A DNA stretch of 64,000 nucleotides, from the NCBI GenBank assembly GCA_050296515.1, contig JBNKRJ010000021.1:148849-212848 (forward strand), written 5' to 3'. The notes beneath the pieces were generated by a model. That model searched no databases, was not told where the DNA came from, and was given only the letters and a program-made list of their open reading frames with translations. Positions 7,946 to 16,380 of this stretch are shown one piece after another. The number at the start of each line of letters is the position of its first letter. Position 1 is the stretch's first letter. This DNA is from NBLH01 sp050296515 (GTDB lineage Bacteria > Bacteroidota > Bacteroidia > Bacteroidales > NBLH01). The position numbers and the translations under genes are program-made.

Positions 7946-10483
7946 TTATTCTTCAGAAACTACTCTCCCACAATACTTTAAGTGACTTAAAACATATTTT
8001 ATTTCAGCCCATGAAAAATCATCCCCCAACTCCTCTTTAGCTGGAGAAAGCAGAAAACTTTCCGCTTTAGTAAAATAATTTTCAATCGGGCTTATCTTTT
8101 CATCTTCAACCAGTTCATTTACCAAAACTTCTCCCATCTCAATTAGTTTTGCAAAATGGTCTTCGATTGTTCTTGATTTCATACTTCTTTCCTGCGCAAT
8201 CTCCTCAACATCCTTTCCATCCCGAAAAAGCTCTAAAGTAACAATTCGGGTATCCTTTTTCTCAGACTTTTCCTTTTTTTCAGCCTTTTCTTTATCCTCA
8301 TTTACAAACTTTATTAGTTCAGGAGATTCAAATTTTGATTTCAGATTGTTTTCGTCAATATAGTGTTGGATAATTTCAAGAATCTCTTTACCATAAAGTT
8401 CAATCTTCTTTTTACCCAGCCCTGTAATTGACAATAAATGATCTTTTGAAACCGGCAAAAGATTAGTCAACTCATGCATTGATTTTAGCTGCAACACCAT
8501 AAAATATTGCAAATCATTTTGTTCAGCTATCTGGTTGCGCCAACTTTTCAACCTGCTGTACAACTCGGGGTGCTCAAGCTCTTCAGGAATCTCAATCTTT
8601 CGCTTTTTCCCTTTCTTTTTGCCCAAGTTATCGCTCAAAGTAGATTTAGCCCTTGTCTCTAAATATTTAGCTACACTAAAACCCGTTTTACTCATTTCAA
8701 GGCAACTTAGCTTTGCATCAGATAGGGCTTCCAATTCATCAATAAACTTATCTACAGATTGTTTTGCAGTTTTGCTATCAGTTTCTATCTGTAGGTTTGA
8801 TAAATTATCCACCAGTACAGCAGTAAGCTTTTCGTAAAAATAATCACTTGCTTTTTCTATTCGCTCCTGAAGTAACACATTCTCATTTAAATTTGGATTT
8901 TGAGCAAACAATTGTCTGCATTGTTTTTCAAATTTCAGAGCTACTTCAATAATTTCAGCTTTGAAAGCATCAATTACCTTTTTAATTGCTACCTGAACTC
9001 TCTCAGTACCTGAAGCATTAAGCACATTAAGCATTTTGTGCCCACTAAATAGCTTTTTCAATATTGAATCAAAATCAAATAACTCAAGAACCATTGCCAA
9101 TTCGAATTCTTTCTTTGATGCAATCAATTCATTTTCACCCGGTTGCCCACTATCTAATCTATTTGAAAAATCAGCTACTTTAGTATTACTAATTATTCCC
9201 GAAGATGATAAAGGTGTACTTAAAATAAGCCCCTCTAACGTTTTGCAGCGACTTAATGCAACGTATACCTGACCATGAGCAAATGCAGCATTGGCATCAA
9301 TAATTGCTTTTTCGAATGTAAGCCCCTGGCTTTTGTGAATAGTAATTGCCCAGGCCAATTTCAATGGATATTGGAAAAAAGAACCGACTATTTCTTCATT
9401 TATTTCTTTCGTTTCACCATCAATTGAATATTTCATGTTTTGCCATTCTGCCACCCCTACAGGAATTTCACCTTCCTCATCAGAACATTTCACATAAATA
9501 GTATTCTTATCAATGCTTGTAATTATCCCAATCTTTCCGTTGTAAAAAAGTTTTTCCGGGTTTATATCGTTTTTAACAAACATTACCTGGGCACCTTTCT
9601 TTAAAACAAGTTCTTCTTCTGTGGGGTATAAATATTCGGGAAAGTTTCCATCAACAGTCGCCTTAAACCGATACTCTTCCTCGTTCAGTTCGTCTAATTC
9701 TCCTTCGTTAATTTCCTTAGCCTGATAGTTATGAGTTGTCAGGGTTATATAACCATCATTTTTTACGGGTCTAAAACCTGGGATGTGCCGCTCAGCCAGC
9801 AACTGATAAGCATCTTTGTCCATTTTATTTTCTCGGATCTTATTCAGCAACCCTATAAATTTCTCATCCTGCTGTCTGAAAATATGATTCAGCTCAATTC
9901 CTTTAAACCCAACTTTTTTTAGCGCCTTGCTACTAAAAAAGAAAATGCTCTCGTAATAATTTCTTAGAATTACCCACTCGTCATCCTTAATAATGGGCGC
10001 CAATTGTTGAACATCTCCTATCATTAAAAGCTGAACCCCGCCAAAAACCTTGTTCCTGTTTTTATAACGTCTTAGCACAGCATCTACCTGGTCAAGCACA
10101 TCGGCCCTCACCATGCTGATTTCATCAATCACCAATAAATCAAGGCTTTTTATTATGTTTATCTTTTGCTTACTTAACTTCCAGTGACCATCGATAACTC
10201 TTTGGCTGTCAATATTTAATGTTTGGCTTCCCTCAATATAATCTTTAGGAATGTAGGGACTAAAAGGCATTTGAAAAAAAGAGTGCATGGTAACCCCTCC
10301 TGCATTAATTGCAGCAACACCAGTAGGTGCAACTACAATCATCCTTTTGGTACTTGTTTTTTTCAGATTGTGTAAGAATGTTGTTTTTCCAGTTCCTGCT
10401 TTACCTGTCAGGAAGATGTTTTCATTCGTGTACTGTACAAATTCGTAAGCAAGTTTTAGTCGAGGCGTATTAAATAGATCCAT
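7946..10483 (-). CDS. PIF1-like SF1 helicase with HRDC and helix-turn-helix C-terminus
   Basis: 845 residues. The N-terminal half is a PIF1/RecD-type ATPase: Walker A GKAGTGKT (27-34), Walker B LLVIDEISMVRADVLDQ, and the late motif WAITIHKSQGLTFEKAIID, followed by VYVALSRCKTLEGL. The C-terminal half has an HRDC-like domain (about 640-720, LKSWRNQIAEQNDLQYF then LLSITGLGKKKIELYG) and an HTH_40-type segment (about 755-800, ARIVTLELFRDGKDVEEIA-like then RSMKSRTIEDHFAKL). Such proteins unwind DNA during replication or repair; the HRDC and HTH parts bind nucleic acid. This layout is common in Bacteroidota. The start MDLFNTPRL fits homologues. Confidence 0.9.
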   Translation of the reverse strand: MDLFNTPRLKLAYEFVQYTNENIFLTGKAGTGKTTFLHNLKKTSTKRMIVVAPTGVAAINAGGVTMHSFFQMPFSPYIPKDYIEGSQTLNIDSQRVIDGHWKLSKQKINIIKSLDLLVIDEISMVRADVLDQVDAVLRRYKNRNKVFGGVQLLMIGDVQQLAPIIKDDEWVILRNYYESIFFFSSKALKKVGFKGIELNHIFRQQDEKFIGLLNKIRENKMDKDAYQLLAERHIPGFRPVKNDGYITLTTHNYQAKEINEGELDELNEEEYRFKATVDGNFPEYLYPTEEELVLKKGAQVMFVKNDINPEKLFYNGKIGIITSIDKNTIYVKCSDEEGEIPVGVAEWQNMKYSIDGETKEINEEIVGSFFQYPLKLAWAITIHKSQGLTFEKAIIDANAAFAHGQVYVALSRCKTLEGLILSTPLSSSGIISNTKVADFSNRLDSGQPGENELIASKKEFELAMVLELFDFDSILKKLFSGHKMLNVLNASGTERVQVAIKKVIDAFKAEIIEVALKFEKQCRQLFAQNPNLNENVLLQERIEKASDYFYEKLTAVLVDNLSNLQIETDSKTAKQSVDKFIDELEALSDAKLSCLEMSKTGFSVAKYLETRAKSTLSDNLGKKKGKKRKIEIPEELEHPELYSRLKSWRNQIAEQNDLQYFMVLQLKSMHELTNLLPVSKDHLLSITGLGKKKIELYGKEILEIIQHYIDENNLKSKFESPELIKFVNEDKEKAEKKEKSEKKDTRIVTLELFRDGKDVEEIAQERSMKSRTIEDHFAKLIEMGEVLVNELVEDEKISPIENYFTKAESFLLSPAKEELGDDFSWAEIKYVLSHLKYCGRVVSEE

Positions 10484-10684
10484 TAAGATTTTGGTTATTT
10501 TAGAATGTACAAAGATAATCTTTTAATCAGCTGATTAGTCCAATTTTGTCCATAACAAAAATTTATTGCTATAATTGCTGAGCGTAAAGTATTTTCTAAA
10601 TTAAAACAAAATAAATTTGGTGGAATGTAATAATTTTGACAAATAATCGTTATTTTATTATCAGAAACTAAAAATACTTGACTA

Positions 10685-12073
10685 ATGAAACTTAATGTAT
10701 TTTATTTTGTAATCTTAATGCTGATCATTCCTTTTATTTTTCAGTGCAAAAAGGAAGATACAGGTGAACCGGAGCCGGATAATTTAATAGAAAGAGTTGG
10801 AGATTACTATGTTTCAACTTCCGGAGATGATTCCAACCCGGGCACAGATAGTTTGCCCTGGAAGACAATACAATTTGCTGTGAATACCATGGCACCAGGC
10901 CAGGTGCTTGTTGTTAAATCTGGTGACTACGATGAAAATGTAAAAATTACTAAAAGTGGTAATTCTGAAGGAACAAGAATAATCATCATTTCTGAGAAAA
11001 TTCATCAAACAAAGTGTCGTGGCTTTAGAGTAGAGGCGAATTTTGTAACGATTGACGGTTTTAACATTCAAAGCAAAAAGCCCTATTGGAAAGGGATTGA
11101 TGTAAAAAATGGCAATAATGTTGATATAAGATACTGCTACATTCACGATTGTCCTTCAGGTGCTATTCGGGTTTCGGCATCACAATCACCTAAAATAGTG
11201 GGCAATAAAATTGACAATAATGGTTTAGCTGCAATATCATTAATCGGCAACAATGGATTAATTGAAAATAATGAAATTTCAAACATTGTTCAGTATTACC
11301 CGGGAGAAACGGAGCCCGGCCTGGTTGGACAAGATGCTGATGGCCTGAGAATATTTGGTAGTGGGCACATTATTAGAGGAAACAGACTAACGAAAATTGG
11401 AGATCCTTCCAATCCTAATAATAAAAATCCACACGTCGATGCGATCCAAACCTGGGATGGTAGCAGCAATGGGGCCCCGGTTATGACAAACACTATTATT
11501 GAGGGGAATTTCATCAGCGTAAACCACCCAACAGGAAAAGGTCTTCTAATGGAAACTTCTTCAAGTAATGCATGTCACGACATAATCATCCGCAATAATA
11601 TTATTGAGTTTATGGACATTGGAATAGGTGCCTACAGTGGTTCGTTTAATAACATTCATGTATACAACAATTTGTTCAAAGCAAAATTAAATGCAGATTC
11701 GTGGGGAACTTCAGTATATTTTAAAGAGATAACTAATTTTTCCTATGTAAATAACATTACCGTTGATTGTCACCCTGAGCATCGAAAAATACTTGGAGGA
11801 ACTGGAGATGTGGATTATAACCTACACTGGAATTCAGATGGATCAACTCATTCTATGGCTCCCCCTTTACAAGAACACGACATAGATGGTGTGGATCCTC
11901 TCTTAGTAAAATACACAGGTAATTACGGCGAAAATGATTATCACTTGCAAGCAGGTTCTCCCGCTATTGACAAGGGGTACAGACTAAGTGCCGTTGAGAT
12001 GGATTTTGATAGTATTCAACGTCCGCAAGGCTCTGCATACGACATTGGACCATATGAATACAAATCAAATTAG
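10685..12073 (+). CDS. Right-handed parallel beta-helix lipoprotein
   Basis: 462 residues. The signal sequence ends in a lipobox-like IFQC (Cys about 20), so the protein is probably lipid-anchored in the outer membrane. After a short linker comes YYVSTSGDDSNPGT...PWKTIQFAV, the DUF1565-type entry to a parallel beta-helix, then repeated N-rich coils (for example NNGLIENNEIS, IIRGNRLTKI, IIIRNNIIEFM, IHVYNNLFKA). The end, DFDSIQRPQGSAYDIGPYE, is the common capping segment of these proteins. Members are often polysaccharide lyases or binding proteins; no catalytic site could be picked out, so activity is unassigned. No polysaccharide-utilisation genes are adjacent. Confidence 0.85.
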   Translation: MKLNVFYFVILMLIIPFIFQCKKEDTGEPEPDNLIERVGDYYVSTSGDDSNPGTDSLPWKTIQFAVNTMAPGQVLVVKSGDYDENVKITKSGNSEGTRIIIISEKIHQTKCRGFRVEANFVTIDGFNIQSKKPYWKGIDVKNGNNVDIRYCYIHDCPSGAIRVSASQSPKIVGNKIDNNGLAAISLIGNNGLIENNEISNIVQYYPGETEPGLVGQDADGLRIFGSGHIIRGNRLTKIGDPSNPNNKNPHVDAIQTWDGSSNGAPVMTNTIIEGNFISVNHPTGKGLLMETSSSNACHDIIIRNNIIEFMDIGIGAYSGSFNNIHVYNNLFKAKLNADSWGTSVYFKEITNFSYVNNITVDCHPEHRKILGGTGDVDYNLHWNSDGSTHSMAPPLQEHDIDGVDPLLVKYTGNYGENDYHLQAGSPAIDKGYRLSAVEMDFDSIQRPQGSAYDIGPYEYKSN

Positions 12074-12081
12074 AATATGAC

Positions 12082-12150
12082 CTGAGCATACCTGGTTGTA
12101 TTTTAGAGTTGATTTTATTAGCAGGTAACCAGGTAGGCTCAGTTCTTTTT
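12082..12150 (+). terminator. Long imperfect hairpin followed by T-rich tract
   Basis: CTGAGC-AT-ACCTGGTT (12082-12097) pairs with AACCAGGT-AG-GCTCAG (12127-12142), with one symmetric 2-nt internal bulge and a 29-nt loop, followed by TTCTTTTT. It starts 9 bp after the beta-helix gene's stop, so a transcription terminator is likely. Confidence 0.55.
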
Positions 12151-12404
12151 AATACTCAAACCTTCCCACTTTTAAACAAGATATTTTTCACATGATGCAA
12201 CTACAGGTTCTTCTTGTAGTGTTCTTCTGCTGTAACTTCGGCAAGTTAGAGATCCCAAAAGAACTACTACGCCGGTAATTTTACCAGTTTCTCTTTGGTT
12301 CAAAATATTACCTTACTCCATCCTTTTCAAAAAACTAATAATCAGCAATTTAACATTTATATTTACAAATATAGTTTTCTCACAAATAAAATAGCTGTCA
12401 TTAT
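12143..12404. other. Intergenic region before the arsenic cluster, no gene called
   Basis: AT-rich spacer. A short open stretch on the minus strand (about 12185-12285) has no start codon and no recognised family. An ATG-like extension of the arsR frame from 12295 exists, but promoter elements lie inside it, so it is not coding. Confidence 0.45.
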
Positions 12405-12435
12405 TTTGCTCAATCAAAAAATACATGTATCTTTG
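12405..12435 (+). promoter_or_regulatory. Bacteroidota-type promoter of arsR
   Basis: A TTTG -33 element (12405-12408) is separated by exactly 19 bp from TATCTTTG (12428-12435), a perfect TAnnTTTG -7 box. It lies directly upstream of the ATG at 12457, giving a leader of only about 15 nt. The -7 box overlaps the first base pairs of the ArsR-type palindrome, so repressor binding would block initiation. Confidence 0.75.
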
Positions 12436-12453
12436 TTCGGTATTTTACGAACA
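12434..12453. promoter_or_regulatory. ArsR-type operator 1
   Basis: Perfect inverted repeat TGTTCG-N8-CGAACA, overlapping the end of the -7 box and covering the predicted transcription start of arsR. A near-identical site with the same 8-bp spacing precedes the next gene, which supports a common dimeric repressor, most simply the ArsR encoded here. Confidence 0.75.
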
Positions 12454-12456
12454 ATC

Positions 12457-12753
12457 ATGGATGTAAAAATTATAAGCGACAAACAACAAAGAATGGCTAG
12501 ATTTGCTAAGGCAATGGGGCATCCTGTTCGGCTATATGTACTTGACCTACTTTCAAAACAGTCATGTTGCTATAGTGGAGATATTTCAGAGATTTTACCC
12601 ATAGCAAAATCTACATTATCACAACACCTTAAAGAATTAAAAGATGCAGGTTTAATACAAGGCGAGATTGAAGCTCCGAAAGTAAAATATTGTATTAACA
12701 AAGCAAATTGGGACGAAGCCAAGCTCTTATTTAGGGAATTATTTGAAAAATAA
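12457..12753 (+). CDS. arsR: ArsR/SmtB family metalloregulatory repressor
   Basis: 98 residues from the ATG at 12457. An in-frame longer version from 12295 would run through the promoter and operator and is rejected. The winged-helix core is clear: MARFAKAMGHPVRLYVLDLL, then ISEILPIAKSTLSQHLKELKDAGLIQGEIEAPKVKYCI. The vicinal pair SCCYSGDIS at the start of the helix before the recognition region is the likely As(III) site, in place of the classical ELCVCDL box. The protein should repress its own operon and release DNA on binding arsenite or a related thiophilic metalloid. First gene of the cluster; operators lie at its start codon and before the next gene. Confidence 0.92.
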   Translation: MDVKIISDKQQRMARFAKAMGHPVRLYVLDLLSKQSCCYSGDISEILPIAKSTLSQHLKELKDAGLIQGEIEAPKVKYCINKANWDEAKLLFRELFEK

Positions 12754-12769
12754 AAAAATTTATTCGGAA

Positions 12770-12789
12770 TGTTCGTTGATTTGCGAACT
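12770..12789. promoter_or_regulatory. ArsR-type operator 2
   Basis: TGTTCG-N8-CGAACT, matching operator 1 in 11 of 12 arm bases with identical spacing, placed between arsR and the small thioredoxin gene. It implies a second, separately controlled promoter for the downstream genes. The overlapping TTGATTTG (12776-12783) is one base off the -7 consensus, but no -33 element was found at the right distance. Confidence 0.65.
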
Positions 12790-12825
12790 AATAATATTTA
12801 ACTTATGAAGGTACAATTATACAAA

Positions 12826-13065
12826 ATGGAAATAAAAGTTTTGGGTACAGGTTGCAAAAACTGTAAGGCACTGGAAGAAGCTACGAAAAAGGCTGTTGAA
12901 GAACTTAACCTGGACGCAGTTGTCGAAAAAGTAGAAGATATTCAGCAAATTATGGAATATGGAATCATGAGTACGCCAGGTTTGGTAATTAATAACAAGG
13001 TTGTATCATCAGGTCGTGTTCCAAAACCTAATGAAATAAAAGAGTTATTAACTCAAAATCAATAA
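12826..13065 (+). CDS. Small redox-active-disulfide thioredoxin (TM0996/MTH895 family), possible ArsE
   Basis: 79 residues from the second ATG (12826), which gives the family N-terminus MEIKVLGTGCKNCKALEEAT; an ATG at 12805 would add seven residues. The CKNC active site follows beta-1 as in TM0996-type mini-thioredoxins, and the cis-Pro loop is GIMSTPGLVINNKVV. It probably delivers electrons or carries metalloid in the cytoplasm. In ars clusters such proteins sit with permeases. Its place before arsF/arsG-like genes suggests the role of ArsE in the ArsEFG organoarsenical system, but this is inference from context. Preceded by operator 2. Confidence 0.85.
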   Translation: MEIKVLGTGCKNCKALEEATKKAVEELNLDAVVEKVEDIQQIMEYGIMSTPGLVINNKVVSSGRVPKPNEIKELLTQNQ

Positions 13066-13158
13066 CATCCCTTCTTTGGGAGATATTTTAAAATTTAAGG
13101 CTCTGGTTTAATTTTGTAATGATTTATCAGGATAAAGTCCTTGAAATGAGATACAAGT

Positions 13159-13204
13159 CATTAGTCATTCAATGTCGTTTGTTTCCGACAATTAATGACT
13201 AATG
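13159..13204. repeat. 46-bp palindromic element
   Basis: CATTAGTCATT (13159-13169) pairs with AATGACTAATG (13194-13204), and inside it TGTCG (13173-13177) pairs with CGACA (13186-13190). Two 3-nt arms do not pair. No gene overlaps it. It could be a MITE-like palindrome or an RNA hairpin in the spacer downstream of the thioredoxin gene. Confidence 0.5.
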
Positions 13205-13302
13205 TCTAATGACAAATGACCTTAGTATTAAGCTGATAGAATCTATATAAATAAATCATTACTATTTTGAACTATAGCTAAATTTAACTAATATTTAAGC
13301 AC

Positions 13303-13418
13303 ATGAAACCCTCCTTGAGGGATTAGCTTACGCTGAGCCCTTCGGGGTTTATAAAGAAATTAAATCACCTTATAAATGATGCAGTCAAATATCAATTACT
13401 TAACTAAAAATTAAACAG
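13303..13418 (+). repeat. Ars-associated structured repeat, copy R1 (internally shortened)
   Basis: Starts with ATGAAACCCTC, contains the hairpin CCCTC-CTT-GAGGG and the GCTTACGCTGAGCCCTTCGG segment, and ends in a 31-nt block (13388-13418) that differs from the end of copy R2 at one base. It lacks the central part found in R2, R3 and R4. R1 and R2 are in direct tandem; the end of R1 joins the ATGAAACCCTC start of R2. Confidence 0.75.
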
Positions 13419-13598
13419 ATGAAACCCTCATAGAGGGATTTATAAAGAAACTTAACTTAACAAAGTGATCTCATGAGCAAAGCGAATAATCGCTCTACAA
13501 AAGAATATGTTTAACCTTGCGAAGCAAGCTCATGAACTCCATATAAATAGTTTAAGAAAAGTGAATAAATATCAATTACTTAACTAAAAATTAGACAG
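13419..13598 (+). repeat. Ars-associated structured repeat, copy R2, forming the arsF leader
   Basis: 180 bp. Contains CCCTCATAGAGGG, hairpin AGCGA-ATAA-TCGCT (13481-13494) and CTTGC-GAA-GCAAG. It ends exactly at the ATG of the ArsF-like gene (13599), so the ACAGATGAAA found at each repeat boundary is also the ribosome start region of that gene. The same body occurs before acr3 (R3) and at 26.2 kb (R4). Confidence 0.8.
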
Positions 13599-14048
13599 AT
13601 GAAAAAATTAAGTTATCTCATAGCCCTGATTTCTTTTTTCACTTTTTTGATTTCATGTTCAAATAATGAACAAACTAAAGAATCAAAGAGTGAGGTTACT
13701 ACGGATGAAACAAATAATGAGACTCCAACTGACATTGTAAAAGTTGAAAAGGCAAGTCTGGTTTACTTTCATTTTACTAAAAGGTGTGCTACCTGCAATG
13801 CTATCAAAAGTGTCTCTGAAGAATTTATTGAAGACTATGCTGATAAGGCTGATTATACAGAGTACAATTTAGACGAAGCAGAAGGTGAAGAAATGGGTAA
13901 GAAAATGAATGCAGATGGTCAAACCTATTACCTGGTATTTGGTGACAATAAAATTGACCTAACAGAAGAAGCATTCTTAAATGCAAAATCAAACCCTGAT
14001 AAATTTAAGGCCATTCTTAAAGAAAAATTAGACGCAGTTTTACTGTAA
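13599..14048 (+). CDS. arsF: ArsF-like thioredoxin-fold lipoprotein
   Basis: 149 residues. Signal peptide with lipobox (ISC, Cys about 20), a Ser/Thr/Glu-rich linker (about 21-48), then a thioredoxin-like domain with the active-site motif CATC (KRCATCNAIKSVSEEF). It matches the protein annotated in Bacteroidota ars clusters as the ArsF subunit of a nitrophenyl-compound (organoarsenical) nitroreductase, and the next gene is its usual partner ArsG. Assignment is by recalled family and context; the redox chemistry is not proven by sequence alone. The stop is directly followed by the arsG ATG with no gap, so translation is probably coupled. Its leader is repeat copy R2. Confidence 0.82.
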   Translation: MKKLSYLIALISFFTFLISCSNNEQTKESKSEVTTDETNNETPTDIVKVEKASLVYFHFTKRCATCNAIKSVSEEFIEDYADKADYTEYNLDEAEGEEMGKKMNADGQTYYLVFGDNKIDLTEEAFLNAKSNPDKFKAILKEKLDAVLL

Positions 14049-14762
14049 ATGGAAGCATTTTTAAACGAGCTGTACTCCAACAGCTCTACACCTTTTATTT
14101 CTGCCATTTTTTTGGGATTAATGACAGCAGTAAGCCCATGTCCTATGGCAACAAATATTACAGCTATTGGATTCATTAGCAAAGACATAGAAAACAAAAA
14201 CAAAGTCTTTATCAATGGTTTGGTTTACACATTGGGCAGGGTTGTTGCTTATACAGGACTGGCATTTATAATTTATTTAGGGGCTGATCAATTTGAACTA
14301 AAAGGCAGATTTGAAAAGTATGGCGAAAAAATTATTGGTCCTGCGCTAATTTTAATTGGACTCTTAATGCTTAATCTCATTAAGATCAATTTCCCGGCAT
14401 TTAACAGGTTCTCTGAAAAATATAAATCAAAATCGGCATTTAGATTCGCTGATATGTTTTTTATCGGGATCTTATTTGCACTGGCATTCTGCCCTTACAG
14501 TGGTGTATTGTACTTTGGCTTACTGATGCCTTTAACAATAAAAAGTACTGCAGGAATGCTTTTACCTGTTGGGTATGCAATAGCAACAGCGATACCTGTC
14601 ATTATTTTTGCCTGGTTAATTGCTTATATGATTTCCGGAGTAGGTAATTTTTACAACCGGTTAAGGAATTTCGACAAGTGGTTCCGAAGAGTTATTGCCA
14701 TACTATTTATCATTATCGGACTGTATTACAGTTACTTCACACTATTATCATTTATAAATTAA
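14049..14762 (+). CDS. arsG: ArsG-like aromatic arsenical efflux permease (CcdA/DsbD-like)
   Basis: 237 residues with about six membrane segments. The first helix pair holds GLMTAVSPCPMATNITAIGF and a later helix holds FALAFCPYSGVLYFG. These two Pro/Cys motifs mark the CcdA/DsbD-like superfamily, and the SPCPMATN form is that of ArsG permeases, known for export of trivalent aromatic arsenicals made by ArsE/ArsF reduction. Located in the inner membrane. Directly abuts arsF and lies 6 bp before the ArsP-like gene. An alternative role is moving electrons across the membrane to the lipoprotein CATC thioredoxin, as CcdA does. Confidence 0.82.
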   Translation: MEAFLNELYSNSSTPFISAIFLGLMTAVSPCPMATNITAIGFISKDIENKNKVFINGLVYTLGRVVAYTGLAFIIYLGADQFELKGRFEKYGEKIIGPALILIGLLMLNLIKINFPAFNRFSEKYKSKSAFRFADMFFIGILFALAFCPYSGVLYFGLLMPLTIKSTAGMLLPVGYAIATAIPVIIFAWLIAYMISGVGNFYNRLRNFDKWFRRVIAILFIIIGLYYSYFTLLSFIN

Positions 14763-14768
14763 AGCTAA

Positions 14769-15812
14769 ATGGAATTAGCAATAAAAAAAGAAAACGCACG
14801 AAAATACATACTTTTAGGTTTATTAATACTCCTATGGCCCCTGTTGTATTTTAAGCTTGATACTATAATAGATTTGCTTATATATAGTTGGGCAGGACTT
14901 GATAGAGGAAATGATTTAACTGATGCTATCTGGTTTTTCCTGTTTGAAGTCCCTAAAGTTTTTCTGCTATTGGTTTTGATAATATTTATTGTTGGCATTA
15001 TTCGTTCTTATTTTTCTGTAGAAAATACCAAAAAAAAACTTGAAGGCAAACCTCTGTTTTTAGGGAATATTATGGCAGCATTACTAGGCATTGTTACCCC
15101 GTTTTGCTCATGTTCTGCAATACCAATGTTTTTGGGCTTTGTTGAAGCAGGTATTCCGCTTGGTGTAACCTTTTCTTTTCTAATAGCTGCCCCCATGATT
15201 AATGAAGTGGCAATTGTTCTTCTTTTACGTCTTTTTGGCTGGGAAGTTACACTTATCTATATTCTTACAGGACTTTTCATTGCCATTTTCTCGGGTTATT
15301 TGCTTGAAAAACTTAAGCTCCAAAAATATGTTGCCGACTGGGTTTTTAAAATGAAAGCCCAACAACATCAGAATAATGGGGAAAAGATGCCCTTTAATCA
15401 AAGAATTGAGCGAGGAAAAACTCTGGTAAAAGAAATAATTGGTAAGATCTGGATATATATCATTGCAGGAATTGCTATTGGAGCAGGAGCTCATGGATAC
15501 ATACCCAAAGATTATTTAGCAGGAGCCCTGGGTAATCAAAACTGGTATTCGGTTTTATTAGCAATTATAGTTGGAATACCACTTTATTCAAATGCTGCCG
15601 GAATAATTCCAATTGTGAGTGTATTAATTGAAAAAGGGGTAACACTTGGAACTGCCCTGGCATTTATGATGTCCGTGATTGGCCTTTCACTACCAGAAAT
15701 AGTTATCCTGAAAAAAGTATTGAAGTGGCAGCTCATTGCTATTTTTATTGGGGTGGTTGCAACGGGAATTATAATTGTTGGTTATCTGTTCAACTATTTC
15801 ATATTCATCTAA
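14769..15812 (+). CDS. arsP: ArsP-like permease (DUF318/COG0701)
   Basis: 347 residues, about eight to ten membrane segments split in two halves by a charged cytoplasmic loop (about 185-220, KMKAQQHQNNGEKMPFNQR). The first half contains VTPFCSCSAIPMFLGFVEAGIPLGVTFSFLIAAPMINEVA and the second GIPLYSNAAGIIPIVSVLIEKGVTLGTALAFMM; the C-S-C and the repeated GIP-G-A patterns are signatures of the family. ArsP exports trivalent methyl and aromatic arsenicals in other bacteria. Some family members have other roles, so the substrate is inferred from the cluster. Confidence 0.85.
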   Translation: MELAIKKENARKYILLGLLILLWPLLYFKLDTIIDLLIYSWAGLDRGNDLTDAIWFFLFEVPKVFLLLVLIIFIVGIIRSYFSVENTKKKLEGKPLFLGNIMAALLGIVTPFCSCSAIPMFLGFVEAGIPLGVTFSFLIAAPMINEVAIVLLLRLFGWEVTLIYILTGLFIAIFSGYLLEKLKLQKYVADWVFKMKAQQHQNNGEKMPFNQRIERGKTLVKEIIGKIWIYIIAGIAIGAGAHGYIPKDYLAGALGNQNWYSVLLAIIVGIPLYSNAAGIIPIVSVLIEKGVTLGTALAFMMSVIGLSLPEIVILKKVLKWQLIAIFIGVVATGIIIVGYLFNYFIFI

Positions 15813-15864
15813 ATATTTAAATCCAATGTCTAAATTCTGAATACTAATATCTAAATATAAAATC

Positions 15865-16233
15865 ATGGAAAATAAAAATTGTGGATGTGGATCATCAGAA
15901 AACAAGGTGGTTATTACCTGTTCAGGTGCAGCTGATTTAGGCTATATTTCGGATCAAATAGCACGCAGGCTTTCACTTGAAAATGTTTGCAAAATGAGCT
16001 GCCTCGCTTTATTTGCTACTTGCAGCGATGAGCAAATTTCAAACTTTAAGAATAAAGAAATTAAAGTAATTGACGGATGTAACCTTGATTGTGGTAAAAA
16101 AATTATGCAGCAACGCGGCATCGAGAACTATGAGTACATAAGACTTACAGACTTTGGCTATGAAAAAGGAAAAACTTTAGCTAATAAAGAAAATATCAAC
16201 GAAATATATAAAAAAGTACTTTTGTCAATTTAA
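15865..16233 (+). CDS. DGC-domain putative zinc-binding protein
   Basis: 122 residues, cytoplasmic. Cys-rich N-terminus (NCGCGSS), VITCSGAADLGYISDQIARRL, CKMSCLALFATCS, then the signature DGCNLDCGKKIM (the DGC box). This family is commonly annotated as putative zinc-binding and is often found with ArsP/ArsG-type permeases and other metal-resistance genes. Nine cysteines in 122 residues suggest metal or metalloid buffering, or delivery to the permeases. Function is not established. It lies 52 bp after arsP and is closed by a hairpin terminator. Confidence 0.82.
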   Translation: MENKNCGCGSSENKVVITCSGAADLGYISDQIARRLSLENVCKMSCLALFATCSDEQISNFKNKEIKVIDGCNLDCGKKIMQQRGIENYEYIRLTDFGYEKGKTLANKENINEIYKKVLLSI

Positions 16234-16238
16234 TAGAA

Positions 16239-16258
16239 CCCTCATTGAGGGATTTTAT
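16239..16258 (+). terminator. Terminator after the DGC gene
   Basis: CCCTCATTGAGGG hairpin directly followed by ATTTTATATTT, 6 bp after the stop codon. It is the same hairpin that opens the ars-associated repeat, here in isolation. Confidence 0.6.
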
Positions 16259-16380
16259 ATTTAATGTAAGCGATCTAAAATATTTCATGGTGAAATATCA
16301 ACAGCTTTGCAATAATTAATTTTGAAAGAAAGCTTTGTAAAGTTCAAGTAAACTCAATAAACTGAAAATGAAACAAACAT

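Noticed and set aside
12295..12456. N-terminal extension of ArsR
   Set aside because: It would include the -33, -7 and operator sequences; the family N-terminus begins at 12457.
13475..13516. 13-codon microORF inside the ars repeat (MSKANNRSTKEYV), also present in R3 and R4
   Set aside because: Three of four differences between R2/R3 and R4 change the amino acid, while hairpin pairing is kept, so selection looks structural, not coding.
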